Source of the DNA: Acholeplasmatales bacterium
GTDB lineage: Bacteria; Bacillota_I; Bacilli_A; Acholeplasmatales; Anaeroplasmataceae
DNA: 64,000 nt
Assembly: GCA_900770055.1 (NCBI GenBank)
Contig: CAAGJD010000133.1
Span: 1 to 64,000, forward strand
Reading direction: 5' to 3'
How positions within the stretch are numbered: the stretch's first letter is position 1; every line of letters begins with the position of its first letter. Positions 57,601 to 64,000 of the stretch are shown here, piece after piece. The translations under genes and the position numbers were made by a program. The notes beneath the pieces were generated by a model. That model saw only the letters and a list, made by a program, of their open reading frames with translations. It had not been told where the DNA came from and made no database searches.

Positions 57601-57915
57601 ATGAAGCCAAATAAATATGAGATTATAGAGTGTCCATATTGTGGTAGAGAATATTTACCGTCTGAAATTTTTTATCCAAAATCATTTTTTGGTGAAGCAC
57701 GTAATTTAGATAGAGATTATGCTGGAAGAATACTAGAATATTTTGGTAAATCAATGGATCTAACTGAAAAATATATTTGTGATAATTGTAATAAATCATT
57801 TAAAGTTTCAGCAAAAATAAATTTTAAAACAGAAACTGATAATAAGAATAACTTCGATGAAGATTATGCAACTTCTATATCATCTACAAAATTAACATTA
57901 TCTGAGGATTTATGA
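57601..57915 (+). CDS. Small zinc-ribbon protein (104 aa)
   Basis: C11-x2-C14 (IECPYCGREY) and a second pair in YICDNCNKSF form a four-cysteine zinc ribbon. Between them lies a segment SFFGEARNLDRDYAGRILEYFG; the tail is acidic. It overlaps the helicase gene by 4 nt (ATGA), so the two are translationally coupled and might act together. Ribosome site GGAG. Possible DNA- or RNA-binding accessory factor; not recognised further. Confidence 0.55.
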   Translation: MKPNKYEIIECPYCGREYLPSEIFYPKSFFGEARNLDRDYAGRILEYFGKSMDLTEKYICDNCNKSFKVSAKINFKTETDNKNNFDEDYATSISSTKLTLSEDL

Positions 57916-59573
57916 TTCTTATAGAAGAGAGAAAATCTAAAAAAATTCCAGCAGTTACGTCATTATTTTTAAAATTAAATTATTACAATCCACTAGTATT
58001 AGATATATTAAAACAGTCAGATAATTCTATATATGACAGAAAAACTGATGAGTTTGAATTTTCAATTAATAAATTATATTTTTTAGTAGATTTATTAACA
58101 AAGTATGATGATGTTAAGTTTATAACGTGTCCAGATGACACTCAGAGCTTACTAGATTGCAATAACTTTAAGTTTAAAGTAAAACCATATTCGTATCAAT
58201 TAGATGGGATAAATTATGGCTTAAATCATCTTAATTGGCTGCTACTAGATGATCAGGGTTTAGGTAAAACTTTACAAATGATATATTTAGCTGAAGTACT
58301 TAAAAAAAGAGAAGGCTTAAAGCATTGTTTAATTATATGTGGTATAAATAGTTTAAAGTATAACTGGGCTAAAGAGATTTCAAAGTTTTCAAATTTAACT
58401 TACACTATTCTTGGTCAAAAAATCACTAAAACTGGTAAAATAAAATTTGCGTCTGTAGCTGAAAGATGTAAAATGTTGAAAAATGGTTTAAGTGAATTTT
58501 TTGTAATTACCAACAAAGAAACTCTACAAAATAAAGAATTTGTTGAAGCATTCAATAGTAGCAGAAGTAAATTTGATATGATAGTATTAGATGAAGCTCA
58601 TAAGTGTAAGAATCCATCATCTAAATCTACTAAAAGTTTACTAAAATTAAAAGCGAATAGAAAAATAGCTCTTACTGGTACAATTATAATGAATAATCCA
58701 GAGAATGCTTATGTATCATTAAAGTGGACTAATAATATTGGCTCAAATTATTCTCAATTTAAAAATATGTTTAATGAATATGGTGGTTTTGGTGGTGTAC
58801 AGGTAATAGGATATAAAAATCTAGATATACTAAAAGATTTAATATCTAAATGTTCATTAAGACGTTTAAAATCAGAAGTCTTGGATTTACCAGAAAAAAC
58901 ATATCAGATTGAGTATGTAGAAATGGGCTCAACTCAACAAGCATTGTATGATGAAGTTGAAAAAGGAATTGCAGCAGAATTAGATTTATTGCCAAATAAA
59001 GATATTACTATATTACAAGAATTAGCAATAAATATGCGTTTAAGACAAATAACGGCTTATCCTGGCATGTTATCTACAGAAGTTACTTGTTCAGCTAAAC
59101 TAGATAGATTAGAAGAATTAGCTGAAACAATTATAGCACAAGGTGATAAATTAGTAGTTTTTTGTACATTTAAAGGTACTGTTAAAGAGATAGCCAATAG
59201 ATTATCTATATATAATCCAGTTATTTGCACAGGCGATAATGATGATTTTACTATAAATAAAAATAAAAATAAATTTGAAGAAGATTCAAGTTGTAAAGTT
59301 ATGATATGCACGTGGCAAAAGATGGGTACTGGACACACACTTACAAGTGCAAATTATGCAATATTTGTAGATACACCTTGGACAGATTCTGATTTTCAAC
59401 AGTGTGCTGACAGAATTTATAGAATAGGTCAAAATAAACATGTATTCATTATTACATTAATTACAAAAAATACATATGATGAACGAGTTCAAGAAATTCT
59501 AGAACGAAAAGAATGTCTAAGTGGTTATCTAATTGATGATAAAGATCCAAATATCTTGAATATATTTGAATAA
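57912..59573 (+). CDS. SNF2-family DEAD-like helicase (553 aa)
   Basis: Superfamily 2 motifs in order: Q-like PYSYQLDGI (residues 92-100), Walker A DDQGLGKT (113-120), motif Ia LIICGINSLKYNW, DEAH box VLDEAHKCKNP (225-235), motif III LTGTIIMN, a C-terminal helicase domain with VVFCTFKGTVKEI, TWQKMGTGHTLT, and motif VI QCADRIYRIGQNK. This is the SNF2/RapA-type arrangement; phage members are thought to remodel DNA or help recombination-dependent replication. It is the last gene before a strong terminator at 59577 and is coupled to the zinc-ribbon gene. Confidence 0.8.
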   Translation: MILIEERKSKKIPAVTSLFLKLNYYNPLVLDILKQSDNSIYDRKTDEFEFSINKLYFLVDLLTKYDDVKFITCPDDTQSLLDCNNFKFKVKPYSYQLDGINYGLNHLNWLLLDDQGLGKTLQMIYLAEVLKKREGLKHCLIICGINSLKYNWAKEISKFSNLTYTILGQKITKTGKIKFASVAERCKMLKNGLSEFFVITNKETLQNKEFVEAFNSSRSKFDMIVLDEAHKCKNPSSKSTKSLLKLKANRKIALTGTIIMNNPENAYVSLKWTNNIGSNYSQFKNMFNEYGGFGGVQVIGYKNLDILKDLISKCSLRRLKSEVLDLPEKTYQIEYVEMGSTQQALYDEVEKGIAAELDLLPNKDITILQELAINMRLRQITAYPGMLSTEVTCSAKLDRLEELAETIIAQGDKLVVFCTFKGTVKEIANRLSIYNPVICTGDNDDFTINKNKNKFEEDSSCKVMICTWQKMGTGHTLTSANYAIFVDTPWTDSDFQQCADRIYRIGQNKHVFIITLITKNTYDERVQEILERKECLSGYLIDDKDPNILNIFE

Positions 59574-59576
59574 CAT

Positions 59577-59625
59577 ATTGATAAACAGTTTATTAAATTA
59601 TAAATTGTTTATCAATTTTTTATTT
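59577..59625 (+). terminator. Strong rho-independent terminator built on the palindromic element
   Basis: ATTGATAAACAGTTTAT (59577-59593) pairs with ATAAATTGTTTATCAAT (59600-59616) as a 17-bp stem with one G-U pair and a 6-nt loop, followed by TTTTTATTTT. The upstream arm is the same TTGATAAACAGTTTATTAA palindrome found near 2001 and 25167. The sequence may therefore serve both as protein-binding site and as transcript end. Confidence 0.8.
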
Positions 59626-59690
59626 TATATTGTATATTAAATTAAATACAAGCATAAGTCATAAACTTAGAAAAAATTTTATAAAAATAG

Positions 59691-59719
59691 TTGATAAGCA
59701 GAAAAATTTGTGTTATAAT
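59691..59719 (+). promoter_or_regulatory. Strong sigma70-type promoter of the replication operon
   Basis: TTGATA (59691-59696), 17-nt spacer, TATAAT (59714-59719), with an extended -10 TGT just before it (TGTTATAAT). It lies 70 nt after a strong terminator and drives the operon that includes the initiator-like, loader, helicase and primase genes. The -35 region TTGATAAGCAG partly matches the palindromic element TTGATAAACAG, so the same regulator could bind here. Confidence 0.75.
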
Positions 59720-59756
59720 GTAATCAAATAAATTGGAGGTTTATAAAAGCTATATA

Positions 59757-60575
59757 ATGCAAAGATTTTTTAAATATGCTGAGCAGATAGCCACATTAGA
59801 TGATACTACATATTCAATTAAAGATCTAATGTTTGAAATAGCTAATAGAGCTGGCTATCACAGAGGAATTAGAGAGTTTAAGAATGGTAATAAGAGAATT
59901 GTTACAAAATATACTAAACCATTTGACAATGTTCTTGTATGTAAATGGTTTGTAAACTATAAAAAATTATTTGTTTCTAAACTTATCTCGCACCCAGAAT
60001 TAGAAGAATTTCATGTACAAATAATAACTGAAACATTTTTTGCTGTTATGAAGAGTTTAAATTTAGACAAAATAACATGTGATAATGCTGTAAATAGGCT
60101 AGTTACATTAGCATTTGGAAATAGAATAGGTTATGTACTATTTACAATTGGCTCAGAAAAAAGAATAAAGGATCACATGGAAAAAAATCCAACTATACAT
60201 AATGTCAGAATGAATTCAGCTATAAACCACATGGCTATATCTTTAGATTCTTTTGTAACAGAACCAGCTTCTGCAATTTATGAGGATGAAGGGTTTGATT
60301 CATTATTAGTGGATCTTAGAATGAGCTTAAAAGATAATCCATATGGCGAAAGAATGCTAGAAGCAATGTTATATTCTAATAAAAAATTACAGTTAGACCA
60401 CATAGACGACTTTGTATATTTAACAAAGGATGAGTGTAATGATACTACAAAAGTTGCTCTTACATTAGCTTATAATACTATAAAATCAATTCTTAAAAGT
60501 TATGTTGGAGATAAAAGTAAGAATTGGGGTAATATTACAACTAAAAAGATTAAATATTCCTTTGAAAGGACGTGA
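59757..60575 (+). CDS. Replication-operon protein of unknown function; possible divergent sigma-like factor (272 aa)
   Basis: The ATG 59757 has GGAGGT 16 nt upstream, an unusually long gap; an in-frame TTG at 59733 overlaps the ribosome site. The protein is helical. The segment LEEFHVQIITETFFAVMKSL and AINHMAISLDSFVTEP, then DEGFDSLLVDLRM, weakly recalls the 'SLD.pv.e......l.D' linker before region 4 of sigma factors, and the C-terminal 60 residues could be a helix-turn-helix. This is a weak impression only. The gene is coupled to the next by a 4-nt overlap. Confidence 0.45.
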   Translation: MQRFFKYAEQIATLDDTTYSIKDLMFEIANRAGYHRGIREFKNGNKRIVTKYTKPFDNVLVCKWFVNYKKLFVSKLISHPELEEFHVQIITETFFAVMKSLNLDKITCDNAVNRLVTLAFGNRIGYVLFTIGSEKRIKDHMEKNPTIHNVRMNSAINHMAISLDSFVTEPASAIYEDEGFDSLLVDLRMSLKDNPYGERMLEAMLYSNKKLQLDHIDDFVYLTKDECNDTTKVALTLAYNTIKSILKSYVGDKSKNWGNITTKKIKYSFERT

Positions 60576-61312
60576 TTAATATTCAAATAAATACTAATAG
60601 TTATAATATAGATGTTGCAAAAATTTTTGGTGTATGTTCTGCTGTATTTATTACTTGTATATATCAAGAATATTTATATCAAACTCGTAATAAAAAATCT
60701 AATGATAATGATACAATAGCTTTATCTAGGGCAGAAATTTACGAGAGAACTGGCTTAGATGATGAGAAACAAATCGATGTAGAATTGGCATTAGTAGCTT
60801 GTGGCATAATTAGTACTAAGCCACTTCAAAATGTTCCAAATAAAAATTATTATATATTTAATAGCGAACAATTTGATAAAATTATGACTGCTAAATCTCC
60901 TGATGATATTATAAATAGTTCTCAAGCTATACAATTTATAAAAAAACCAAGAGTTGAGCCAGTTTCTAAGAGACAAACTCATATAGCTAAGTTAAAATCA
61001 TCTGTATCAGTAGATGACCCAATATTACAGCAATATTTTTGTGATTGGATAGATGCTGTATATACAAATCCCAAAGGCTTCTTATCACCATCTAGTGTAA
61101 ATATAGCTCAACAAGAACTTTTAGCTTATTGTAAAAATAATCAAGATGTTCAAATAGCTATAATGAGAATAGCTATAAAAGGTGGTTTAAGAGATATAAC
61201 TTGGGCAATTCAAAAATATGAGGAAACCAATACTAAACAGATAAATAATAATTTTGTTACGTATAAAGATATTAAATCAGATGGCTCTAATGTCATAAAT
61301 GAGGAGTTCTAA
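60572..61312 (+). CDS. DnaD/replication-initiator-like protein (246 aa)
   Basis: GTG start 60572 (AAAGGA 5-6 nt upstream). Residues 10-100 look like a winged helix (DVAKIFGVCSAVFITCIYQEYL; LSRAEIYERTGLDDEKQIDVELALVACGII); the C-terminal part (residues 150-235) is helical, with SPSSVNIAQQELLAYCKNNQDVQIAIMRIAIKGGLRDITWAIQKYE, resembling the C-terminal domain of DnaD/phage replisome organisers. Adjacent DnaC-like and DnaB-like genes support a role in helicase loading. Single-base overlap with the next gene. Confidence 0.6.
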   Translation: MINIQINTNSYNIDVAKIFGVCSAVFITCIYQEYLYQTRNKKSNDNDTIALSRAEIYERTGLDDEKQIDVELALVACGIISTKPLQNVPNKNYYIFNSEQFDKIMTAKSPDDIINSSQAIQFIKKPRVEPVSKRQTHIAKLKSSVSVDDPILQQYFCDWIDAVYTNPKGFLSPSSVNIAQQELLAYCKNNQDVQIAIMRIAIKGGLRDITWAIQKYEETNTKQINNNFVTYKDIKSDGSNVINEEF

Positions 61313-62001
61313 TGGAATATATTTATAACGAATTAGAAAAAGATAAGTGTTGGTATAAGAAAATATGCGATCATAGCAAATGCAACACATTTTGTATTAG
61401 ACATTATAAAATGGATGCGTTATTACATATGGCCACAATGGAAGGTAAGCTTAAATATCCAATTACACTGAAACCAGATAGTGTTGATTATGAAGCATAT
61501 ACTAGATTACGTAATATAAAGAATAATATAAAAGATTTTGTAAATAATGGTAAAAACCTTTTAATTTATAGTAAAAATACAGGAAATGGCAAAACTGAGT
61601 GGTGCAAAAAACTCTTATTAAGTTGGTTTGATAGTATTTGGCCATTTACAGAATTTGAGTGTAGAGGTTTATTTATTTCTATGCCAAAATTTATTGGTGC
61701 AATGAAAGAAAATATATCTAAACCTAATGAGTATTATCAATTTGTAAATGAAAATATTATAAACGCTGATATAGTAGTTTGGGATGAGATGAACTATAAA
61801 GATTATTCATCTTTTGAATTAGATTATTTGTTAAGTGTAATAGGACAAAGAATAGCAATAGGTAAATCAAATATATTTACTTCTAATTATGATTTACAGC
61901 AAATATCAGAAAGACTTGGTTCACGTTTAAGTAGTAGAATAATTGGATGTTCAGAAGCAATTGAATTTAAAGGTTCAGATAAACGTGGAATGGAGGTATA
62001 A
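61312..62001 (+). CDS. DnaC-like helicase-loader ATPase (229 aa)
   Basis: N-terminal Cys cluster C13/C19/C24/C28 (possible metal site), then AAA+ features: Walker A SKNTGNGKT (residues 87-95), Walker B ADIVVWDEMNYKDYSSFE (151-167), sensor-1 NIFTSNY, arginine finger RLGSRLSSRI. This matches DnaC/DnaI-type loaders that place the replicative helicase on DNA. The DnaB-like helicase follows within 3 nt. Confidence 0.75.
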   Translation: MEYIYNELEKDKCWYKKICDHSKCNTFCIRHYKMDALLHMATMEGKLKYPITLKPDSVDYEAYTRLRNIKNNIKDFVNNGKNLLIYSKNTGNGKTEWCKKLLLSWFDSIWPFTEFECRGLFISMPKFIGAMKENISKPNEYYQFVNENIINADIVVWDEMNYKDYSSFELDYLLSVIGQRIAIGKSNIFTSNYDLQQISERLGSRLSSRIIGCSEAIEFKGSDKRGMEV

Positions 62002-62004
62002 TTT

Positions 62005-63309
62005 ATGGCAAATGCAATTTATAACTCTATGACAGAGTTAATGTTTATAAATTATATATTCCAAAATAATTCAATGCAAGTTGTTATATTAAATGGTATA
62101 ACAGAAGAATACTTTACTACATATAAACCTCATTTTAAATTTTTAATTGAGTTTTATAATAAATATAATCAGCTACCAAGTAAAGAAACATTTCAAGGTA
62201 AGTTCTCAGATGACTTTGAGTGGATAACTGTAACAGATCCAGAAGAATATTTAATATCTAAATTAAAAGAAGCAAAATTATTTAGAGATTTATTAGTACA
62301 TTATAAAGATTTGGGAGAATTAATTAAGTCTGAAAAAACTGATTTAGCTGTTGAAAAAATGGCTAGTATATCTCAGCAATTTTTAAAACAAAAACAATCT
62401 ACATGTATAGACTTAATAGACGACGCTAATATAAGATATAATAATTATATTGAGCGTGTAAATAATCCAAATCAAGCATTTATAACAACTGGTCTAGAAG
62501 AATTGGATGATATATTAGGTGGTTGGGATAGACTTAATGAATCAGCTTTAATTTGTGCTAGAACTGGTTTCGGTAAATCTTGGTGGTTAATATATTTTGC
62601 TATGCAAGCAGCAAAACAAGGCTTTAGAGTTGGGTATTATTCAGGTGAGATGGAGACAGACTTAGTAGGTTATAGATTCGATACATTTTTAGGTAACATA
62701 GCAAATGGTTCACTCACACATGGCAATGAAAATATTAAAGATAGGTATGACAATTATATAGAATCTTTAAGTAAAGTGGTTCCTGGACATTTATTTTGTG
62801 CAACTCCTGATGATTTTGATGGTTCAGTTACAGTTAGTAAACTTAGAGCATTTATAGAAAAATATGATTTAGATATATTATGTATAGATCAATTTAGTTT
62901 GCTAGATGATGAGCAGCATGGTAAATCACCACGTGAACAAGCTTCTAATATATCTAAAGAGTTAAGAAAACTTCAAAGGTTGAAGAAAATACCAATTTTA
63001 GCAGCTGTACAGCTTAATAGAGAAGATACTACAGATACAGGTCCAAGCACTAAAAATATTGCTGAGAGTGATAGAATTGGTCAAGACGCAACTACTGTAT
63101 TATTCATTGAGAGAAAAGGGGATAATGTTCAAATTATAGTTGGTAAAGCTAGAAATGCAAGAACTGGTGATAAATTAACATATAATTGGAATATTAATAT
63201 GGGTACATTACATTATATACCTACAGAAAAAGACGCATTAAGCGGCAGAGGTTCTGAGAATTTAATAGAAAGTTATAATGATACACTTAGATCTGATTCA
63301 GTGTTCTAA
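62005..63309 (+). CDS. Replicative DNA helicase (DnaB-like)
   Basis: N-terminal domain, residues 1-150 (helical, with YFTTYKPHFKFLIEFYNKYNQLP), then the RecA-type domain: GLEELDDILGGWDRLNESALICARTGFGKSWW (Walker A 185-192), VGYYSGEMETDLVGYRF, LDILCIDQFSLLDDEQ (Walker B), ILAAVQLNRE, ATTVLFIERKGDNVQIIVGKARNARTG. The order matches DnaB/gp41-type hexameric helicases. The linker and loader context support a helicase-loader-primase replisome. GGAGG precedes the ATG. Confidence 0.85.
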   Translation: MANAIYNSMTELMFINYIFQNNSMQVVILNGITEEYFTTYKPHFKFLIEFYNKYNQLPSKETFQGKFSDDFEWITVTDPEEYLISKLKEAKLFRDLLVHYKDLGELIKSEKTDLAVEKMASISQQFLKQKQSTCIDLIDDANIRYNNYIERVNNPNQAFITTGLEELDDILGGWDRLNESALICARTGFGKSWWLIYFAMQAAKQGFRVGYYSGEMETDLVGYRFDTFLGNIANGSLTHGNENIKDRYDNYIESLSKVVPGHLFCATPDDFDGSVTVSKLRAFIEKYDLDILCIDQFSLLDDEQHGKSPREQASNISKELRKLQRLKKIPILAAVQLNREDTTDTGPSTKNIAESDRIGQDATTVLFIERKGDNVQIIVGKARNARTGDKLTYNWNINMGTLHYIPTEKDALSGRGSENLIESYNDTLRSDSVF

Positions 63310-63324
63310 TATTAGAGGTATTAA

Positions 63325-64000
63325 ATGCCAATTATTATAGATAATAATAAAGTAATAGATACAGATGTTAAAACTATTCTAGCATTATTACAACAACAAC
63401 TTTATGCTATGGGCATAAATAAATTAAATAAAGTTGATTATAAGTTAAATAATGCTAGAATAACTTGTCCTATACATAAGAATGGGCAAGAACATACACC
63501 ATCTTGTGATATACTTTTACATGATAAAGATGATGGCACACCAGCTGGAACAGTCCATTGTTTTGGGTGTGGATATAGAGCTAATATTGTTAAATTCATA
63601 TCAGATTGTTTAGGTATATCATATAAAGCAGCAACAGAATGGTTACTAAATTGTTGTAATTATAGTTTAATTGATAATATTAGAGATTTAGGCGATTTAG
63701 ATTTAACACCAACTAACATTAAAAATAACTATAATGATTTGCCAATAGTTACATTAGATGAATTAAAGTCATATGATTATATTCATCCTTATATGTTTGA
63801 AAGAAAGTTAAATGATTTCGTAATAAATAAATTTGACGTTGGATATGATCCAAAAACAGATTCATTAACATTTCCAGTATATGTAAATGGCACATGCTTG
63901 TTCGTAGCCAAACGTAGAACAAAGTTTAAAAGATTTGATATGCCAGAAATATATCCAAAACCAATATATGGTTTAGATTATATAACAGATGATGAGGTTA
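63325..64000 (+). CDS. DnaG-like primase, partial (5' 225 codons)
   Basis: Start ATG 63325, 15 nt after the helicase; the frame is open to the right edge, so the gene is truncated by the window. The N-terminus MPIIIDNNKVIDTDVKTIL is followed by a CHC2-type zinc finger, C48-P-I-H51 ... C79-F-G-C82 (HCFGCGYRANIVKF), with TPSC in between, the primase DNA-binding zinc domain. Next come YMFERKLNDFVINKFDVGYD, FPVYVNGTCLFVAKRRTKF, the start of the TOPRIM-associated RNA polymerase domain. It should make RNA primers for the DnaB-like helicase replisome. Confidence 0.8.
   Translation, partial: MPIIIDNNKVIDTDVKTILALLQQQLYAMGINKLNKVDYKLNNARITCPIHKNGQEHTPSCDILLHDKDDGTPAGTVHCFGCGYRANIVKFISDCLGISYKAATEWLLNCCNYSLIDNIRDLGDLDLTPTNIKNNYNDLPIVTLDELKSYDYIHPYMFERKLNDFVINKFDVGYDPKTDSLTFPVYVNGTCLFVAKRRTKFKRFDMPEIYPKPIYGLDYITDDEV

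Noticed and set aside
1..64000. Alternative genetic code with stop-codon reassignment
   Set aside because: TAA, TAG and TGA all end genes at the expected lengths (for example 49740 TAG, 22622 TGA), and core genes have no in-frame stops.
1..64000. tRNA genes
   Set aside because: No segment with a plausible cloverleaf and T-loop GTTCRANNC was noticed in the intergenic regions; a dedicated scan would be needed to be certain.

Overview
This window is one continuous, almost entirely plus-strand gene array from a very A+T-rich tailed bacteriophage with a contractile tail (a T4-type myovirus by module content). It encodes a T4-like portal, a prohead protease, a gp23-like capsid protein, sheath, tube and a gp25/gp6-type baseplate. 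Strong GGAGG-type ribosome sites, frequent TTG and GTG starts, AGA-biased arginine codons and gut-Clostridia-like accessory domains (BspA-type leucine-rich repeats, polyvalent-protein domains) suggest a Bacillota host, probably an intestinal Clostridia; the host call is inference. All three stop codons are used normally. No tRNA gene, CRISPR array, reverse transcriptase, endolysin or small terminase subunit was recognised.

Layout. 1-1.7 kb: small unknown genes and a nucleotidyltransferase-fold protein. 2.0-11.9 kb: six large, very acidic proteins of unknown function, rich in (L/I)-x-E-(A/S) tripeptides; one has a ferritin-like domain. 12-14 kb: baseplate-upper-protein-like genes, a membrane-anchored coiled coil and a holin-like protein. 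14.1-19 kb: accessory 'effector' island with a broken and an intact leucine-rich-repeat gene, an HEHGH membrane protein, a nucleotidyltransferase, an ADP-ribosyltransferase-like protein and a polyvalent-protein domain; most start with M-K/Q-F-x-L-x-E or a close variant. 19-28 kb: packaging and head genes. The terminase is cut by a split intein carrying a GIY-YIG endonuclease and, 17 nt later, by a 285-nt group I intron; then portal, protease-scaffold fusion and major capsid protein. 28.3-35.5 kb: a dead homing-endonuclease-like gene, tail-fibre genes, a glycosyltransferase and four paralogues of a modular 'MFIYEKN' protein, three of them followed by a related micro-ORF. 35.5-41.9 kb: neck and connector genes, the first apparently starting at a non-AUG codon. 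41.9-57.5 kb: sheath, tube, a probable frameshifted chaperone pair, tape measure and baseplate. 57.6-64 kb: zinc-ribbon protein, SNF2-type helicase, strong terminator and promoter, then replication genes (a possible sigma-like protein, initiator-like protein, DnaC-like loader, DnaB-like helicase and the start of a DnaG-like primase).

How it fits together. The T4 gp21-like protease, the I-N-E|A site in the capsid protein and the many N-terminal L-x-E tags on accessory enzymes together suggest that much of the 2-19 kb material is capsid cargo: packaged, clipped by the prohead protease and delivered with the DNA, as T4 Alt and the internal proteins are. This is inference from motif distribution and needs virion proteomics. 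Regulation looks modular: sigma70-type promoters at 4364, 5982 and 59691, hairpin terminators at module ends, a GCTAAAT motif in five intergenic gaps, and a palindrome (TTRATAAACNGTTTATYAA) at three module boundaries.
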